A stretch of DNA of 64,000 nucleotides from Streptomyces sp. NBC_01571. Lineage in GTDB: Bacteria > Actinomycetota > Actinomycetes > Streptomycetales > Streptomycetaceae. The stretch covers positions 2,046,001 through 2,110,000 of the forward strand of contig NZ_JAPEPZ010000001.1 of the NCBI RefSeq assembly GCF_026339875.1. The letters run 5' to 3'. Below the pieces are notes generated by a model. That model was not told the DNA's origin. It saw only the letters and a list, made by a program, of their open reading frames with translations, and did not search any database. Each line of letters begins with the position of its first letter. Positions within the stretch are counted from its first letter, which is position 1. The position numbers were made by a program, and so were the translations under genes. Shown in pieces: positions 1 through 7,099 of this stretch.

Positions 1-330
1 CTGATCGCCATACGACGCTCGGGGCTCACCCGCCGCTGAGGGGCACGCCGGGCACGCGGGGGCCGTGCCTCTGGGGCGGGGCGGCCCGACCGGCCGCAGC
101 CTCCGCCATGGCCTCCGTGCGCGCGGTCTCGGCCGTCTCCTGCTCCTGGGTGGCCTCCGCCTCGACCGGCGCGACCTCCGTCTGCCCGAGAGTGCCGCCC
201 GCGCCGTTGCGGTTCTCCGCCGGAGCCGGAGCCTCAGGGGCGTTGCCGTCGTGCAGCTCGGCGACCGCCGCGACGCGGGCCGCCTTGCCGCGCGCCGTGC
301 ACGGGCCCTCATGCCCTGGAGACCAGACCG
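1..330. other. Window edge, no confident gene
   Basis: No gene can be supported here. An open frame runs on the minus strand from 385 to 26 (Ala/Glu-rich, no recognisable domain), but its first third would lie over a terminator hairpin and a dispersed palindrome, which argues against it. The segment may hold the tail of a gene outside the window. Confidence 0.35.
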
Positions 331-347
331 GATCAGCTCCGCTGATC
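331..347. repeat. Dispersed palindrome, copy 1
   Basis: GATCAGC, a TCC spacer, then GCTGATC. It is one of seven intergenic palindromes of the same 7-3-7 form in this window, and lies just past the terminator that ends the first minus-strand operon. Confidence 0.7.
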
Positions 348-353
348 AGGCGG

Positions 354-401
354 AAAAAGAGAGACCCCCGCCCGGCGAGCATCATGCTCAGCCGGCGGGG
401 G
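354..401 (-). terminator. Rho-independent terminator
   Basis: The arms CCCCCGCC (365-372) and GGCGGGGG (394-401) enclose further pairing (AGCAT/ATGCT). Read on the minus strand, the stem is followed by TCTCTCTTTTT. It sits 47 bases past the stop of the gene at 448-1041 and should end that transcript. Confidence 0.75.
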
Positions 402-447
402 CTCCGCGGAATTCACCTGCCGACGCCCAGAGGTGAGCCCCAGTCGG

Positions 448-1041
448 CTACGGCTGGATGCTGCCGTCCGGCACGAGGATCGTGATCCGGTCCTGGCACA
501 GCTGCTGGCTTCCTGCGTCCGTGCCTTCCTGGTCGGGCCCGATCTTCAGCCGACTCCTGTCGTGCGGGTCGCCGGTGTAGCTCGGCTTCGACGCATCGAC
601 GGGCTCGACCGTGCAGCGCAGCCGCTCGACGCGCGGCGTCTGGTCCGCCTCCTGCGGATCGATGATCCGGACCGCGATGTCGTTGGCGAAGGTCTTCTGG
701 TACCAGAGGAAGCCCGTCGGCCTCTGCTCCTGGGTGGTCACCGTGCCGGGCACGACGACGTCCTGGTCCTGGACCGTCGTGTAGTCGTAGGTGATGTCGG
801 ACGAATACTCCGAGGCGGTCGTGGCCCTGTAGTAGGAGCCGTCGGTGCGCTTGACGAGCTTCTGCACGGGGTCCGCGACGTAGGCGATCTTCGTATTGGC
901 CATGGCGGCGCGATCTTGGGCTTCCTGGCTTCTCATCTGGTTGCCCCAGATGATCAGGCTCGCGACCAGGGCGGCGATGGCCGCGATCGCGATCGCCCAG
1001 CCGCGAAGGAGCGAGCGCCTGCGTAAGGGGATGTTGTACAT
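448..1041 (-). CDS. Single-span membrane protein, unknown function
   Basis: A 197-residue protein not recognised by family. It has a basic N-terminus (PLRRRSLLRG), one clear membrane span at about residues 14-33, then a polar domain expected outside the cell. The exported part is rich in Asp, Gln and Thr with two Cys near the C-terminus. The upstream AGAGAGAGACC is a plausible ribosome site. It is the last gene of a minus-strand run of small accessory genes and is followed by a strong terminator. One-span proteins of this shape are common on actinobacterial mobile elements, but the sequence alone does not show a role. Confidence 0.65.
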   Translation of the reverse strand: MYNIPLRRRSLLRGWAIAIAAIAALVASLIIWGNQMRSQEAQDRAAMANTKIAYVADPVQKLVKRTDGSYYRATTASEYSSDITYDYTTVQDQDVVVPGTVTTQEQRPTGFLWYQKTFANDIAVRIIDPQEADQTPRVERLRCTVEPVDASKPSYTGDPHDRSRLKIGPDQEGTDAGSQQLCQDRITILVPDGSIQP

Positions 1042-1070
1042 GGTGGTGGTCTCTCTCTTTCTGCTGGTGC

Positions 1071-1331
1071 TCAGGCGGTTCCGAGCTCGCTGCGCACGTG
1101 CAGCCGCTTGGCTAAGAAGCCGGCCTCGATCTCAAAGTGGCCCTGGTGCAGCTCGTAGAGCGCAGGGCAGACGAGCCCGGAGGCCCAGGCCTGGCAGTAG
1201 TAGACGAGCTTCTAGAGCTTCATCGCGGTCATCGCCGGCCGGGCGGGCTCGGCCGCGGCGTGCTTCTGCAGGATGTACTCGGCGACATCGAAGACGGATG
1301 TCTGAGACTGAGCGATGGTTCCAACCTTCAT
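1071..1331 (-). pseudogene. Panacea-domain (DUF4065, SocA/GepA-like) remnant
   Basis: Read from ATG 1329-1331, the frame gives the hallmark start of the Panacea fold (SVFDVAEYIL, then MTAMKL-stop-KLVYYCQAW). The in-frame TAG at 1213-1215 stands where family members have CAG (Gln), so one substitution broke the gene. After YYCQAW the text jumps to ASGLVCPALYELHQGHF, which in the family lies some 20 residues further on, so there is also an internal deletion between two AW motifs. It ends with TGA at 1071. Panacea proteins act as antitoxins or proteolytic adaptors. No partner toxin is recognised: the upstream neighbour (1342-1866) is coupled to it but has no known fold. Family assignment is from motif memory. 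Confidence 0.7.
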
Positions 1332-1341
1332 CTCGCTTCGA

Positions 1342-1866
1342 TCACCACCAGTGCCGGAACAGGTAGTCACCGCGCGGCAGTTCGCCGCGTCGGATCAGAT
1401 CGGCCAGGACCAGCCGCAGCGACGGCGAGAAGGCGCGATCGGCGAAGAACCGGTCCTCGAACACGGCGTTCTCAAGGTCTTGCGTCGCCGGCGGGTTCGC
1501 CCCGACGGTGGCTGGTGTGTTTTCGTCGGCGACGCGGATGCTCAGCCAGTAGTCCAGCTCCGTCACGCCGGTCTTGAAGGCGCTCTCGCCGGTGCGGGAG
1601 TCCCAGCCCAGGTAGATCTCGGCGCCGTCGAGGTCGCCGAGTGCCTGCAGGTAGTCCCCGTCGGAGGTGAGCTCGTAGAGCTTCACGCTGTCATTGCCGA
1701 TGTGCTCGTCGTCCCGCTGGCATCCGCGCAGCGAGCTGTACGGCTTGCCGTAGACGCGCTCGGCGATGGCCTCGATCGGAATGTATCCGTTCTCGGCGGT
1801 CACAAGATCAGCGTGCGGTTCCAGCGTGTAGACGCTGCGGGGCGTGTATTCGGGTGCATCGGGCAT
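1342..1866 (-). CDS. Hypothetical acidic protein
   Basis: A 174-residue protein (start MPDAPEY) of unknown family. The start at 1866 is chosen because AAGAGG lies upstream; the longer in-frame extension would overlap the upstream gene. It is rich in Asp, Glu and aromatic residues with no membrane segment or signal peptide, and ends RGDYLFRHWW. Its stop lies only ten bases before the start of the broken Panacea gene, so the two were once co-transcribed. A toxin or accessory role beside an antitoxin-like gene is possible, but nothing in the protein shows it. Confidence 0.6.
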   Translation of the reverse strand: MPDAPEYTPRSVYTLEPHADLVTAENGYIPIEAIAERVYGKPYSSLRGCQRDDEHIGNDSVKLYELTSDGDYLQALGDLDGAEIYLGWDSRTGESAFKTGVTELDYWLSIRVADENTPATVGANPPATQDLENAVFEDRFFADRAFSPSLRLVLADLIRRGELPRGDYLFRHWW

Positions 1867-1921
1867 GACGGGGCCTCTTATGTGCGGTTCGGTGATGGTT
1901 GCGGGGACGAGCCAGTGCGGC

Positions 1922-2179
1922 TCAGTGCTCGCCTCGCAGGAGGACCGCCAAGGCCTGAGCATGGGCGTTCTTCGCTTGTTCGACGGCGGCCTGCTCCTGG
2001 AGGGAGTGGATCTTCTCCCCCGCCTGGATGCGCTCGTCGACGGCGTCCATGGCGAGAATGACGGCAGCGAGTTCGAGCCGGGCGTCCGCCACGCGGCGCT
2101 TCAGCTCGGGGTGCCGCTCGGACATCACGCCCAGCCGGTGGACGGTGTCGATCCTCTGCTCTTCACTGACGGTGGACAT
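1922..2179 (-). CDS. Small coiled-coil protein
   Basis: An 85-residue, almost entirely helical protein. Charged and Ala/Leu-rich heptads run from about residue 20 to 80 (ELKRRVADARLELAAVILAM, then HSLQEQAAVEQAKNAHAQAL), suggesting a coiled coil or helical hairpin. It lacks Cys, a signal peptide and a membrane span, and no family is recognised. It precedes the gene at 1342-1866 in the same direction. A chaperone or adaptor role would fit the shape but is a guess. Confidence 0.6.
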   Translation of the reverse strand: MSTVSEEQRIDTVHRLGVMSERHPELKRRVADARLELAAVILAMDAVDERIQAGEKIHSLQEQAAVEQAKNAHAQALAVLLRGEH

Positions 2180-2328
2180 AGCGGAACTCGCTTTCTGCTG
2201 GGTGGTGTTGAGGGGCGTGGGGTCAGGGAACAGAGCGCAGCGCCACGAGGACGAGGAGGACGGGAGAGGTTCTGGTGCGGGGCATGGCGTCTGCTTTCTG
2301 CTTCAGTCGAGTGGGGGCGAGAACGAGG

Positions 2329-2360
2329 AGCCCCCGCACGGCGTGATCCCTGCGGGGGCT
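2329..2360. terminator. Hairpin, possible terminator
   Basis: AGCCCCCGCA and TGCGGGGGCT form a perfect 10-bp stem 30 bases after the stop of the gene at 2390-2794. No T-run follows, so it may be a weak terminator or mRNA-end stabiliser. The 150 bases beyond hold only a 20-codon hydrophobic open frame (2223-2285) with a poor ribosome site. Confidence 0.45.
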
Positions 2361-2389
2361 GATGGTGCGGATGCGTTGCGCTCGTGGGG

Positions 2390-2794
2390 TCAGGCCTGGG
2401 CCGGTACCCCGGCGAGGTCGACCCTCCGGCCGCGGGCCAGCTCGGCGGCCGGGACGACGATGCGGTAGCCGCCGACCGGGTAGCTCGGGTGGTTGGAGTA
2501 CACCACGGCGCAGGTCCAGGAGCCGGAGTGGCGCTTGCGCGGCAGCGGCTCCTCCTCGACGCCCTCGGGCAGGAGATCCTTGCGGAACTCGATCGGCACC
2601 ACGACGACGCGGTACGACTGATCGGTGCGCGGTGGCTCCCACGGCAGCTCGACGACCAGGTCCTTGGGCCACTCTTCGATGGTCACGGGCAGGGTGGACA
2701 GGTAGTGGTTCGTCGAGTCCTCGGGGGCCTGGGCCAGCCGGGCCTGCTCCTGCTCTTTCGTCTCGATGAAGCCGATGCGGCTGAGGAAACTCAT
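2390..2794 (-). CDS. Hypothetical protein
   Basis: A 134-residue soluble protein of unknown family. It opens with MSFLSRIGFIETKEQEQAR, a short amphipathic helix, then a beta-rich domain with many Val, Tyr and Pro residues (YRVVVVPIEF, GGYRIVVPA). Start ATG 2794 has CAGGAG upstream, overlapping the end of the decayed gene before it, so translation was probably coupled. Codon use is typical of the region. No catalytic motif is visible. Confidence 0.6.
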   Translation of the reverse strand: MSFLSRIGFIETKEQEQARLAQAPEDSTNHYLSTLPVTIEEWPKDLVVELPWEPPRTDQSYRVVVVPIEFRKDLLPEGVEEEPLPRKRHSGSWTCAVVYSNHPSYPVGGYRIVVPAAELARGRRVDLAGVPAQA

Positions 2795-2799
2795 GGTGA

Positions 2800-3243
2800 T
2801 CAGTGCTCCTGAATGAGTGCTTGGTCCGGACCGCCGGCGCGGGGTCGAAGAAGGCGAGCTCGTCGAGCTCGCAGCTCACGCCGTGGATGCGCGCGGCCTC
2901 CAGGTCGGCGAGGTCCTGGTGCACGAGGTCGTCCGGCTTCGTCAGCCACTGGACGAACACCCCGGTGTCGTCGATGCCGTTCAGGGAATGCCGGACGATG
3001 ATGCCGATGCTGCCGGGGACCGGGCCGAACTCGTACTCGAGGTATTCGCTGGCCTCGGCGAGGAGCGCGTAGCTGCCGACGGCGGGCCGGACGCGCTGGC
3101 CGGGCCTGTCGCCGCGGTCCTCGGGCTTCGGCCTCCGTCTGATCAGGTCCGGCAGGAGGAATGCGAGCCCCCGCTCGTCGCGAGGGCCGCGGTGAAGACG
3201 ATGAGGAGGATGGCAGGCCGGGCATGGCCAGGAGCGTGCTCAT
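2800..3243 (-). pseudogene. Frameshifted hypothetical gene
   Basis: A start with a good ribosome site (GAAGGA, ATG 3241-3243) opens a frame that soon turns into low-complexity Ser/Arg text. Coherent protein text continues in another frame (ALLAEASEYLEYEFGPVPGS, later VFVQWLTKPDDLVHQDLADL) without its own upstream start. The only stop that fits the next gene (ALIQEH-stop at 2800) is back in the first frame. At least two compensating frame changes are needed for one protein of about 145 residues. This is decay or base-call error in GC-rich runs. The family is not recognised. Confidence 0.5.
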
Positions 3244-3308
3244 CGACGTGGTTTCCTTCGAGACCGCAGTGGAGGGGAAGAGGAAAGGCAGGGCGAAGAA
3301 GCCGCTGG

Positions 3309-3428
3309 TCAGCGCGTCTCGCTGTAGCCGCACTCGGAGCACGTGTGCCTGACCTTCTTGGTCTTCTTGCCGGCGCGGACGCCGTAGGCGTTCGACTCCA
3401 TGTCGACGGCGCAGTTCGGGCAGGTCAT
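3309..3428 (-). CDS. 39-residue zinc-ribbon protein
   Basis: The frame MTCPNCAVDMESNAYGVRAG continues to a stop at 3309. CPNC near the N-terminus and CSEC at residues 30-33 form a four-cysteine zinc ribbon, separated by a Lys-rich linker (GKKTKKVRH). CAGGAG lies eight bases before the ATG. Small ribbons of this type bind nucleic acid or act as adaptor subunits. One copy of the dispersed palindrome lies 47 bases upstream, in what should be its promoter or leader. Confidence 0.65.
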   Translation of the reverse strand: MTCPNCAVDMESNAYGVRAGKKTKKVRHTCSECGYSETR

Positions 3429-3474
3429 GGCTCGGCTCCTGACGTGACGAGGATGTTCTTCAACGCCAGATCCG

Positions 3475-3491
3475 GATCAGCTCCGCTGATC
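3475..3491. repeat. Dispersed palindrome, copy 2
   Basis: GATCAGC-TCC-GCTGATC again, upstream of the zinc-ribbon gene. The left flank (GATGTTCTTCAACGCC at 3453-3468) recurs in slightly altered form between the copies at 7694 and 7741, so the repeated unit is longer than the palindrome. Confidence 0.7.
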
Positions 3492-3535
3492 CCTTGTGCT
3501 CACTACCTTCACGGGACGAGCAAGGCGAGCCACGA

Positions 3536-3600
3536 AGAAGAAAAAACACAGCACCCCGGCGCAGCTGCTGCCCGAAGGCAGAGCGCGCACCGGGGTGCTG
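3536..3600 (-). terminator. Rho-independent terminator
   Basis: CAGCACCCCGG (3549-3559) pairs with CCGGGGTGCTG (3590-3600), and an inner CTGCC-CGAA-GGCAG hairpin extends the structure. On the minus strand it is followed by TTTTTTCTTCTTC. It would end a minus-strand transcript coming from the tRNA-like stretch at 3641-3790. Confidence 0.75.
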
Positions 3601-3640
3601 GGGAAGCCGGAGCCGCGGAGATCTCCAGGGACGCGCCACA

Positions 3641-3790
3641 GGGATCAGCTTCAGCACTGAAGGAATCGAACCTTTTCCGCGGTCGGTCTGCACGGTGTGC
3701 CCACTGGCGCACGCCGAGGATCAGTCGGCGCACTGCGGATTCGAACCGCTCCGTGCAGAAGTCCATGGCAGCAGGTCTACTCAGCCAATC
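3641..3790 (-). other. Two tRNA T-arm-like motifs in tandem
   Basis: On the minus strand GCGGTTCGAATCCGC (3735-3749) and AAGGTTCGATTCCTT (3660-3674) both look like tRNA T-arms and lie exactly 75 bases apart, the spacing of tandem tRNA genes. Complete cloverleaves could not be built: acceptor pairing is partial (CGGCG/CGCCG for the first) and no convincing anticodon arm was found. They could be degenerate tRNA genes or tRNA-like decoys. Confidence 0.3.
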
Positions 3791-4029
3791 GCCGTGCAGC
3801 TGCTCGGAATTCCTCGAAGGTGACAGAACTGCTGGTACCGGGCCCCACAGGGTTGTTCAGGCACCGTGTACTCAACTTGAACTCGTGATGTCGGGGTGCT
3901 GCACCTCCTCCATGTCGACCTGGCTGTCCCGTTTGTGCGCTCTTGTGGCCAGGTTCCATGGTCGGTTGGTGTTCGGCAGGAACCACACGTGATCGTCTGC
4001 GCGTGATCTGCCGGTGGAGGTGCACGGAT

Positions 4030-5124
4030 ATGAGCACAGGTCTTCCTGAAGGTATGGTCACGCCCGCACTGGTGGTGGACGTCGATGTGATGGAACGCAA
4101 CATCAGCCGACTGGCGGCCGCGGCCAGGGCTGGCGGCTTCGCGGTGCGTCCCCACGCGAAGGCGCACAAGTGCCTGGAGATCGCCGATAGGCAGATTGGC
4201 GTGGGAGCGGTGGGCCTGACGGTCGCCACGGTTGGCGAGGCTGAGGTATTCGCCCGTGGTGGCGCCACCGATCTGTTCATCGCGTACCCGTTGTGGGTCG
4301 ACGACAGCAAAGCTGGGCGACTGCGCCGACTCGCAGAGACCACAGCCCTGCGCGTTGGGGCCGACTCCGTCGAGAGCGTCCAGCGTCTTGGGCGTGCAGT
4401 TCGGGGGACCGCGCGCCCGGTCGAAGTGGTGATCGAGGTCGACAGCGGTCACCATCGCACCGGGGTCCTCCCGGCTGACGCCGCCATCGTGGGCAAGGCG
4501 GCAGGCGATGCCGGGTTGGACGTCGCCGGAGTGTTCACCTTCCCTGGACACGGCTACCGGCGCGACGCGCAGGCCCGTGAGCAGGCGGCGCGCGAAGAGG
4601 AAGTCGCGCTCGGCGAGGCCGCGGAAGTCCTGAACACCGTGGGCCTGCCTGCTCGGGTCGTCAGCGGGGGCTCGACACCGACGGCAGGACACTGGAAGCC
4701 GGGCGTGGTGAACGAATTGCGGCCAGGCGTTTACGTCTTCAACGACGCGACTCAGTTGGCCATCGGCACCTGCAGTGCAGCGGACCTGGCCCTGCGTGCC
4801 GTGGCGACGGTGGTAAGCGTGCCGGCCGCGGGACGCTTCGTGCTCGATGTCGGCAGCAAGGTGCTCGGGTCGGACAGGTCGCCGTGGGTGACTGGTCACG
4901 GATACCTGCCCGGCTTTCCGGACGCGACCGTCACGTCGCTGTCCGAACACCACGCCACAGTCGTGCTGCCCGAGGGCGTCAAGGCCCCAGCGCTCGGAAC
5001 CGTCGTCGCGGTCGTTCCCAATCACGTGTGCACGCCGGTGAACCTGGCCGATGAACTGTTCATTATTCAGGGTGGGCAGATCGTGGACCGCTGGGCGGTG
5101 GCGGCACGAGGGGCCAATACCTGA
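4030..5124 (+). CDS. D-threonine aldolase / alanine racemase-fold PLP enzyme
   Basis: A 364-residue fold-type III PLP enzyme. PHAKAHK at about residues 39-45 holds the Schiff-base lysine; the barrel continues with IEVDSGHHRTGV and FTFPGHGYR, and VVSGGSTPT is the phosphate-binding loop. The C-terminal beta domain has the metal-site motif PNHVCTPVNL (His and Cys), as in D-threonine aldolases and D-serine dehydratases. Start ATG 4030 is preceded by GGTGGAGG. The likely reaction is retro-aldol cleavage or dehydration of a D-3-hydroxy amino acid; substrate cannot be told from sequence. It stands alone between a tRNA-like stretch and an IS630 element. Confidence 0.85.
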   Translation: MSTGLPEGMVTPALVVDVDVMERNISRLAAAARAGGFAVRPHAKAHKCLEIADRQIGVGAVGLTVATVGEAEVFARGGATDLFIAYPLWVDDSKAGRLRRLAETTALRVGADSVESVQRLGRAVRGTARPVEVVIEVDSGHHRTGVLPADAAIVGKAAGDAGLDVAGVFTFPGHGYRRDAQAREQAAREEEVALGEAAEVLNTVGLPARVVSGGSTPTAGHWKPGVVNELRPGVYVFNDATQLAIGTCSAADLALRAVATVVSVPAAGRFVLDVGSKVLGSDRSPWVTGHGYLPGFPDATVTSLSEHHATVVLPEGVKAPALGTVVAVVPNHVCTPVNLADELFIIQGGQIVDRWAVAARGANT

Positions 5125-5138
5125 CGGGCAGGCGACGA

Positions 5139-5168
5139 CCCGGGCCAGGGGTGGTCGCGCCTGGCCCG
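5139..5168 (+). terminator. Hairpin after the PLP enzyme gene
   Basis: CGGGCCAGG (5139-5147) and CCTGGCCCG (5160-5168) form a 9-bp GC stem 14 bases after the stop. No T-run follows, which is usual for high-GC actinomycete terminators. Confidence 0.5.
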
Positions 5169-5199
5169 TGCGACCGGCGCCGCTGTGAGGGGCCGGGCG

Positions 5200-5814
5200 T
5201 CAGGGATCCAGCGCAAGGCCAGTGCCGGTGAGGCAGCCGTCGATCAAGTGCGGTCGGTACTGGATCATCTTGAGTTTTCGCTTCACTGCTCGGGTGATCT
5301 GGCTGAGATCGGCGGCGGCGAGGTTGCCGATGTCGCGCTTGACCAGGGACCAGATACCTTCTTGAGGGTTCAGGTCGGGTGCGTACGTCGGCAACTGGAA
5401 CACGGTGAGCCAGTCGGCGTTGACCTCGAAGAACTCCCGCAGCGGCGCGACCAGGTGCATGCGCAGGTTGTCCCACACGAGCACGATCGGGCCACCGAGC
5501 TGCGTGCGGGCGCGGATGACCAGGTCGCGATAGTCCTTCCAACCGAAGCCCTTCGGTTCGTCCTTGCGGCCCCGATACTCGCGGATCGCGTAGATCAGAC
5601 GGGACCGCTCGCCGGGCTTGTAGCAGGTCATGCCCGCCATCGAGACGCGACCCGAGCCTCGTCCTCGCACGCGGACGACCGGGGTGCTGCCCTTGCGGCC
5701 CCAGGTCCTGGCACGCGGCGGCGTCATCGACTGGCCGGCCTCGTCCTCGAAGACCACCCAGGCTCCGTTCACCGCCGCGGTGCTCTTACCCGCGGCCACA
5801 CCTCCCGCCTCCAC
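5200..5814 (-). CDS. IS630 transposase, catalytic DDE half
   Basis: This frame encodes the RNase H-like catalytic half. The first acidic residue lies in WVVFEDEAGQS, the second in VLVWDNLRMH, and the third (Glu) in PDLNPQEGIWSLVKRD, the IS630 DDE pattern. It overlaps the helix-turn-helix frame (5769-6263) by 46 bases in another register, so the full protein needs a ribosomal frameshift in the overlap, as is known for many IS630 members, or the element is broken. Apart from the frame change, no catalytic residue looks lost. Confidence 0.8.
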   Translation of the reverse strand: MEAGGVAAGKSTAAVNGAWVVFEDEAGQSMTPPRARTWGRKGSTPVVRVRGRGSGRVSMAGMTCYKPGERSRLIYAIREYRGRKDEPKGFGWKDYRDLVIRARTQLGGPIVLVWDNLRMHLVAPLREFFEVNADWLTVFQLPTYAPDLNPQEGIWSLVKRDIGNLAAADLSQITRAVKRKLKMIQYRPHLIDGCLTGTGLALDP

Positions 5815-6263
5815 AGCTCCACCGCATCGTCGTCACGCTCGATCGCACGCCGGGCGGGCTGCTGCCAGGACCATCCGTGACGCCGCAGCAGCCGCCAGGT
5901 GCCCTCCACGGTGTACGAGACGTGGAACAGGCGGCCGATCATCGTCTTCACCCGGGCCAGCGTCCACCGCTGGTCGGTCCACCCGTGCGCCAGCGGGCCG
6001 CGTTCCAACTCCCGCTCCAGTCTCGCTATCTGCGTGTCAGACAATCGAGGTCGGCCAGGCGAGCCCTTCGACGCAACCCCAGCCTCGCCGTCCTCGCGCC
6101 ACTGGCGCCGCCAGCGCTCCACCGACCGCTCCGAGACCCGCAGCGCGGCAGCGATCTCCCTGTTCTTCTCCCCAGCCTCGAAGCAAGCCACGGCCTGGAG
6201 CCGGACCCGCTCCCGCGCGGTCCTCTCGGCGTCGGTCAACCCGCCGCCCTGCGGATATCTCAC
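5769..6263 (-). CDS. IS630 transposase, helix-turn-helix half
   Basis: A 164-residue N-terminal part with a winged helix-turn-helix (residues about 15-65, with NREIAAALRVSERSVERWRR) and a second helical domain (LSDTQIARLERELERG, then GWTDQRWTLARVKTMIGRLF). It should bind the IS ends. It runs out of frame at WPRVRAPRR, where the catalytic half takes over in the overlapping frame. Confidence 0.8.
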   Translation of the reverse strand: MRYPQGGGLTDAERTARERVRLQAVACFEAGEKNREIAAALRVSERSVERWRRQWREDGEAGVASKGSPGRPRLSDTQIARLERELERGPLAHGWTDQRWTLARVKTMIGRLFHVSYTVEGTWRLLRRHGWSWQQPARRAIERDDDAVELWRREVWPRVRAPRR

Positions 6264-6315
6264 CGCACCAGGACTACCGAAGCCACCCGCGAACTGTCCG
6301 AGGAACAGCCCGACA

Positions 6316-6810
6316 TCACCCGATCAAGTCCAGTAGCGCCCCGGGGGGCGCGAGGGGCGTGCCGCTGATGGTGGGCACGGCCTTGGGTCCGCCAGTGAGG
6401 GCGTGCCCCTGCGGCAGGGTCGTGCTGGCCTGCCAGTGCGAGACCCGCCCCTGCGGCAGGGTCGTGCTGGCCTGCCAGTGCGAGACCCGCCCCTCCGTCG
6501 TGCGGGCCGGATACACGTACCGCGAGCTCCCCGCCGGCGACTTGGTGGTGTTCATGGCGTCCAGTAGCGTGCCGGCGACCACCTCGCCGCGCTCCTGCAC
6601 GCACACGGCGGCCTCCTGCCACATGCCCTTGCCGCTGTTCTTCTCGGCGGGCAGCGTCGTGCACACCAGGAGCCGCTGGCTCGGGGCCTCGGCCCACCGG
6701 CCGCCAAGCGCGGTCCCGGCAGCCGGCTCAAGTCGGACGCCCACGATCCGGTCCGCCCGCACCCACTGGTCGCCGATCCGGACCCAGGTCGCGGCAAGTT
6801 GTGCTGACAT
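6316..6810 (-). CDS. Hypothetical protein with internal tandem repeat
   Basis: A 164-residue protein of unknown family. The N-terminal half is a compact beta-rich unit (VRIGDQWVRADRIVGVRLEP, then QRLLVCTTLPAE). The C-terminal part holds two exact copies of the 14-residue unit GRVSHWQASTTLPQ, from a perfect 42-bp tandem duplication, followed by a Pro/Gly-rich tail. The tail ends next to the IS630 element, so the original C-terminus may have been replaced. Start 6810 has GGAGAAACGAC upstream. Confidence 0.55.
   Translation of the reverse strand: MSAQLAATWVRIGDQWVRADRIVGVRLEPAAGTALGGRWAEAPSQRLLVCTTLPAEKNSGKGMWQEAAVCVQERGEVVAGTLLDAMNTTKSPAGSSRYVYPARTTEGRVSHWQASTTLPQGRVSHWQASTTLPQGHALTGGPKAVPTISGTPLAPPGALLDLIG
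6405..6488. repeat. Perfect 42-bp tandem duplication
   Basis: Two identical 42-base units (6405-6446 and 6447-6488) lie in frame in the ORF at 6316-6810. A few bases of a third unit follow. Identity at all positions implies a recent slippage or duplication. Confidence 0.85.
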
Positions 6811-6918
6811 GTCGTTTCTCCTTGTGCGTGAACGCTGCCGGGCGGGTCCGCCAAGGGCCCGCCCGGCAGCGGTGAGGGGCTGAGCCGTTGTCGGCGTCGG
6901 CCAGGCCCGTGGGGTGCG

Positions 6919-7041
6919 TTACTTCCCTCGCTTGCCTGTGAGGTTGATCCGGACGCGGGACTGCGGCTTGGTCTCGGCGGTCTTGTCCTGCGGCTTGGGG
7001 GTCTTGCCGGTGAGGTTGATACGGACTCGGGACTTGGGCAT
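6919..7041 (-). CDS. 40-residue basic protein, internal duplication
   Basis: The frame reads MPKSRVRINLTGKTPKPQDK and ends in a second SRVRINLTGK plus RGK. The ten-residue unit occurs twice, joined by a Lys/Pro/Thr linker. The protein is strongly basic, has no hydrophobic span and would suit a nucleic-acid-binding or ribosome-associated peptide. The start is preceded by GAGGGAGCAGCAC. It lies directly downstream of the ssb-like gene in the same direction, so it may share its transcript. The family is not recognised. Confidence 0.6.
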   Translation of the reverse strand: MPKSRVRINLTGKTPKPQDKTAETKPQSRVRINLTGKRGK

Positions 7042-7099
7042 GTGCTGCTCCCTCGTGAGCTCGGCCAGGCCCGCCGGGGGGGTGGAGTTCTACAGATCG

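Larger units (their letters stand above)
5190..6300 (-). mobile_element. IS630-family insertion sequence
   Basis: The element spans two overlapping transposase frames. Terminal inverted repeats and the TA target duplication could not be identified, so the limits are approximate. It lies between the PLP enzyme gene and a duplicated-repeat ORF. Confidence 0.6.

Noticed and set aside
26..385. A 119-codon minus-strand ORF at the window start
   Set aside because: Its first third covers a terminator with T-run and a dispersed palindrome, and the text is low-complexity Ala/Glu.
2223..2285. A 20-residue hydrophobic peptide (MPRTRTSPVLLVLVALRSVP)
   Set aside because: Poor ribosome site and too short to support.
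3641..3790. Two intact tRNA genes
   Set aside because: T-arm motifs are clear, but acceptor and anticodon arms do not close, so they are listed only as tRNA-like.
6405..6488. CRISPR or iteron array
   Set aside because: Only two adjacent 42-bp units without spacers, in frame inside an ORF. No CRISPR repeats were seen anywhere in the window.
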